Part shown: positions 6,249-6,777 of the stretch, piece by piece
How positions within the stretch are numbered: position 1 is the first letter of the stretch
Layout: each line of letters opens with the position of its first letter
NCBI GenBank assembly: GCA_013205155.1
Contig: JABMMT010000356.1
Coordinates: 1 to 6,777, forward strand
Direction of reading: 5' to 3'
Source: Betaproteobacteria bacterium
GTDB lineage: Bacteria > Pseudomonadota > Gammaproteobacteria > Burkholderiales > Burkholderiaceae
DNA length: 6,777 bases
Program-made: the position numbers and the translations under genes
Notes under the pieces: model-generated
The model's input: only the letters and a program-made list of their open reading frames with translations
Databases searched by the model: none
Told to the model about the DNA's origin: nothing

Positions 6249-6777
6249 TTAAAAACCAAAGTAGCTGCGTAACCAAATCCACCCTGTATAGGACACTGGA
6301 TCATCTGGACAAGAGCCCACACCACATTCAAGTAAAGTAGATATCAAATTAGCCAAGACTAAAACGATAAATAGAATGACTACAGTATTCGCAAACCAAG
6401 ATCGTGAACGAACATCACGATTAGGCAGCATTAATAAAATTGCCAGTCCCGCTAATAGGCCTACATATCCAACAAATGCCCAGGTATAAAAATGGAGCTC
6501 TAGAAATGTTGCGCCGTAACCCTTGTCTCCAGGCAAGATGTGCAAGAACACCTGACGCAAAGAAACCATCATGCCAACTAGGGCACCCAGAATACCCCAG
6601 CCATAGTGGGCAGAATGAGCACCACATCGAATATTAAGCACGAGTGCAAATCCAATAATGACAAAGCCTATACGCTGCATCAGGCAAAGGGGGCATGGGA
6701 GTTCGCCAAAATAGAGCTGATCTACAAAGGCGTAAGAAAGAACTCCCACTACTGCTAATAGGGCTAGTTGATTACCC
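6249..6777 (-). CDS. dsbB: DsbB-like disulfide oxidoreductase, 5'-truncated by window edge, unusual second Cys pair
   Basis: DsbB-type inner-membrane proteins re-oxidise DsbA and pass electrons to quinone. The frame stays open to the window edge, giving 175 residues with the N-terminus missing; the GTG at 6749 is inside helix 1 and unlikely to be the start. After helix 1 comes PCPLCLMQR with the active pair at local Cys28 and Cys31, and Arg35 at the spacing of E. coli Arg48 (quinone site). Helices 2 and 3 follow, then the second periplasmic loop HILPGDKGYGATFLELHFYTW, which has no cysteine although classical DsbB carries Cys104 and Cys130 there. After helix 4 and a basic loop (PNRDVRSRSW) there is a fifth hydrophobic segment and then ECGVGSCPDD, with Cys151 and Cys156, in a C-terminal tail predicted to be periplasmic. 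The Bug gene starts 12 bases downstream. Membership of the DsbB superfamily is clear; whether its partner is DsbA or another thioredoxin-fold protein is not. Confidence 0.88.
   Translation of the reverse strand, partial: GNQLALLAVVGVLSYAFVDQLYFGELPCPLCLMQRIGFVIIGFALVLNIRCGAHSAHYGWGILGALVGMMVSLRQVFLHILPGDKGYGATFLELHFYTWAFVGYVGLLAGLAILLMLPNRDVRSRSWFANTVVILFIVLVLANLISTLLECGVGSCPDDPVSYTGWIWLRSYFGF

Overview
The window looks like chromosomal DNA from a betaproteobacterium of the Burkholderiales, most likely Polynucleobacter or a close relative. The evidence is a Rho C-terminus with betaproteobacterial-type residues, rho followed by a zinc-free (type B) L31 gene, a Bug/TctC-type solute-binding protein of the kind that is expanded in this order, and moderate GC with AT-rich spacers. 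The genus is an inference from sequence character, not from a search. I see no tRNA, rRNA, CRISPR array, insertion sequence, integrase or phage gene.

Layout, plus strand (1-4157): the last 128 codons of rho; a probable rho terminator; a short spacer with an extended -10 promoter candidate; rpmE2 (ribosomal protein L31 type B) with an Ala/Lys-rich tail; a strong intrinsic terminator; a T-rich stretch with seven hexamer units; then a two-gene unit separated by 3 bases, a GT39/ArnT-like polytopic membrane glycosyltransferase and a NorM-like MATE transporter. Layout, minus strand (6777-4170, convergent with the MATE gene): a 5'-truncated dsbB-like gene, a Bug/TctC periplasmic binding protein 12 bases downstream of it, a 117-base spacer holding a 9-base inverted repeat, a secreted Gly/Tyr-rich protein, and a small glycine-zipper lipoprotein.

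How the genes fit together: the left part is transcription and translation housekeeping (Rho, L31). Everything to the right of the rpmE2 terminator acts in or beyond the inner membrane: glycan or lipid modification, drug/cation antiport, disulfide re-oxidation, solute capture, and two exported envelope proteins. Only two pairs show operon-like spacing (GT39-like/MATE and dsbB/Bug), and I see no evidence that all these genes form one system.

I do not find a clearly new multi-gene system. The observation most worth following is the DsbB-like protein. It keeps the first CxxC and the quinone-site arginine but has no cysteines in the usual second periplasmic loop, and instead carries a C-x4-C pair in a C-terminal tail after a predicted fifth membrane segment. 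Secondary points are the in-frame hexamer repeat ahead of the glycosyltransferase, the inverted repeat upstream of the Gly/Tyr-rich gene, and the L31 tail.
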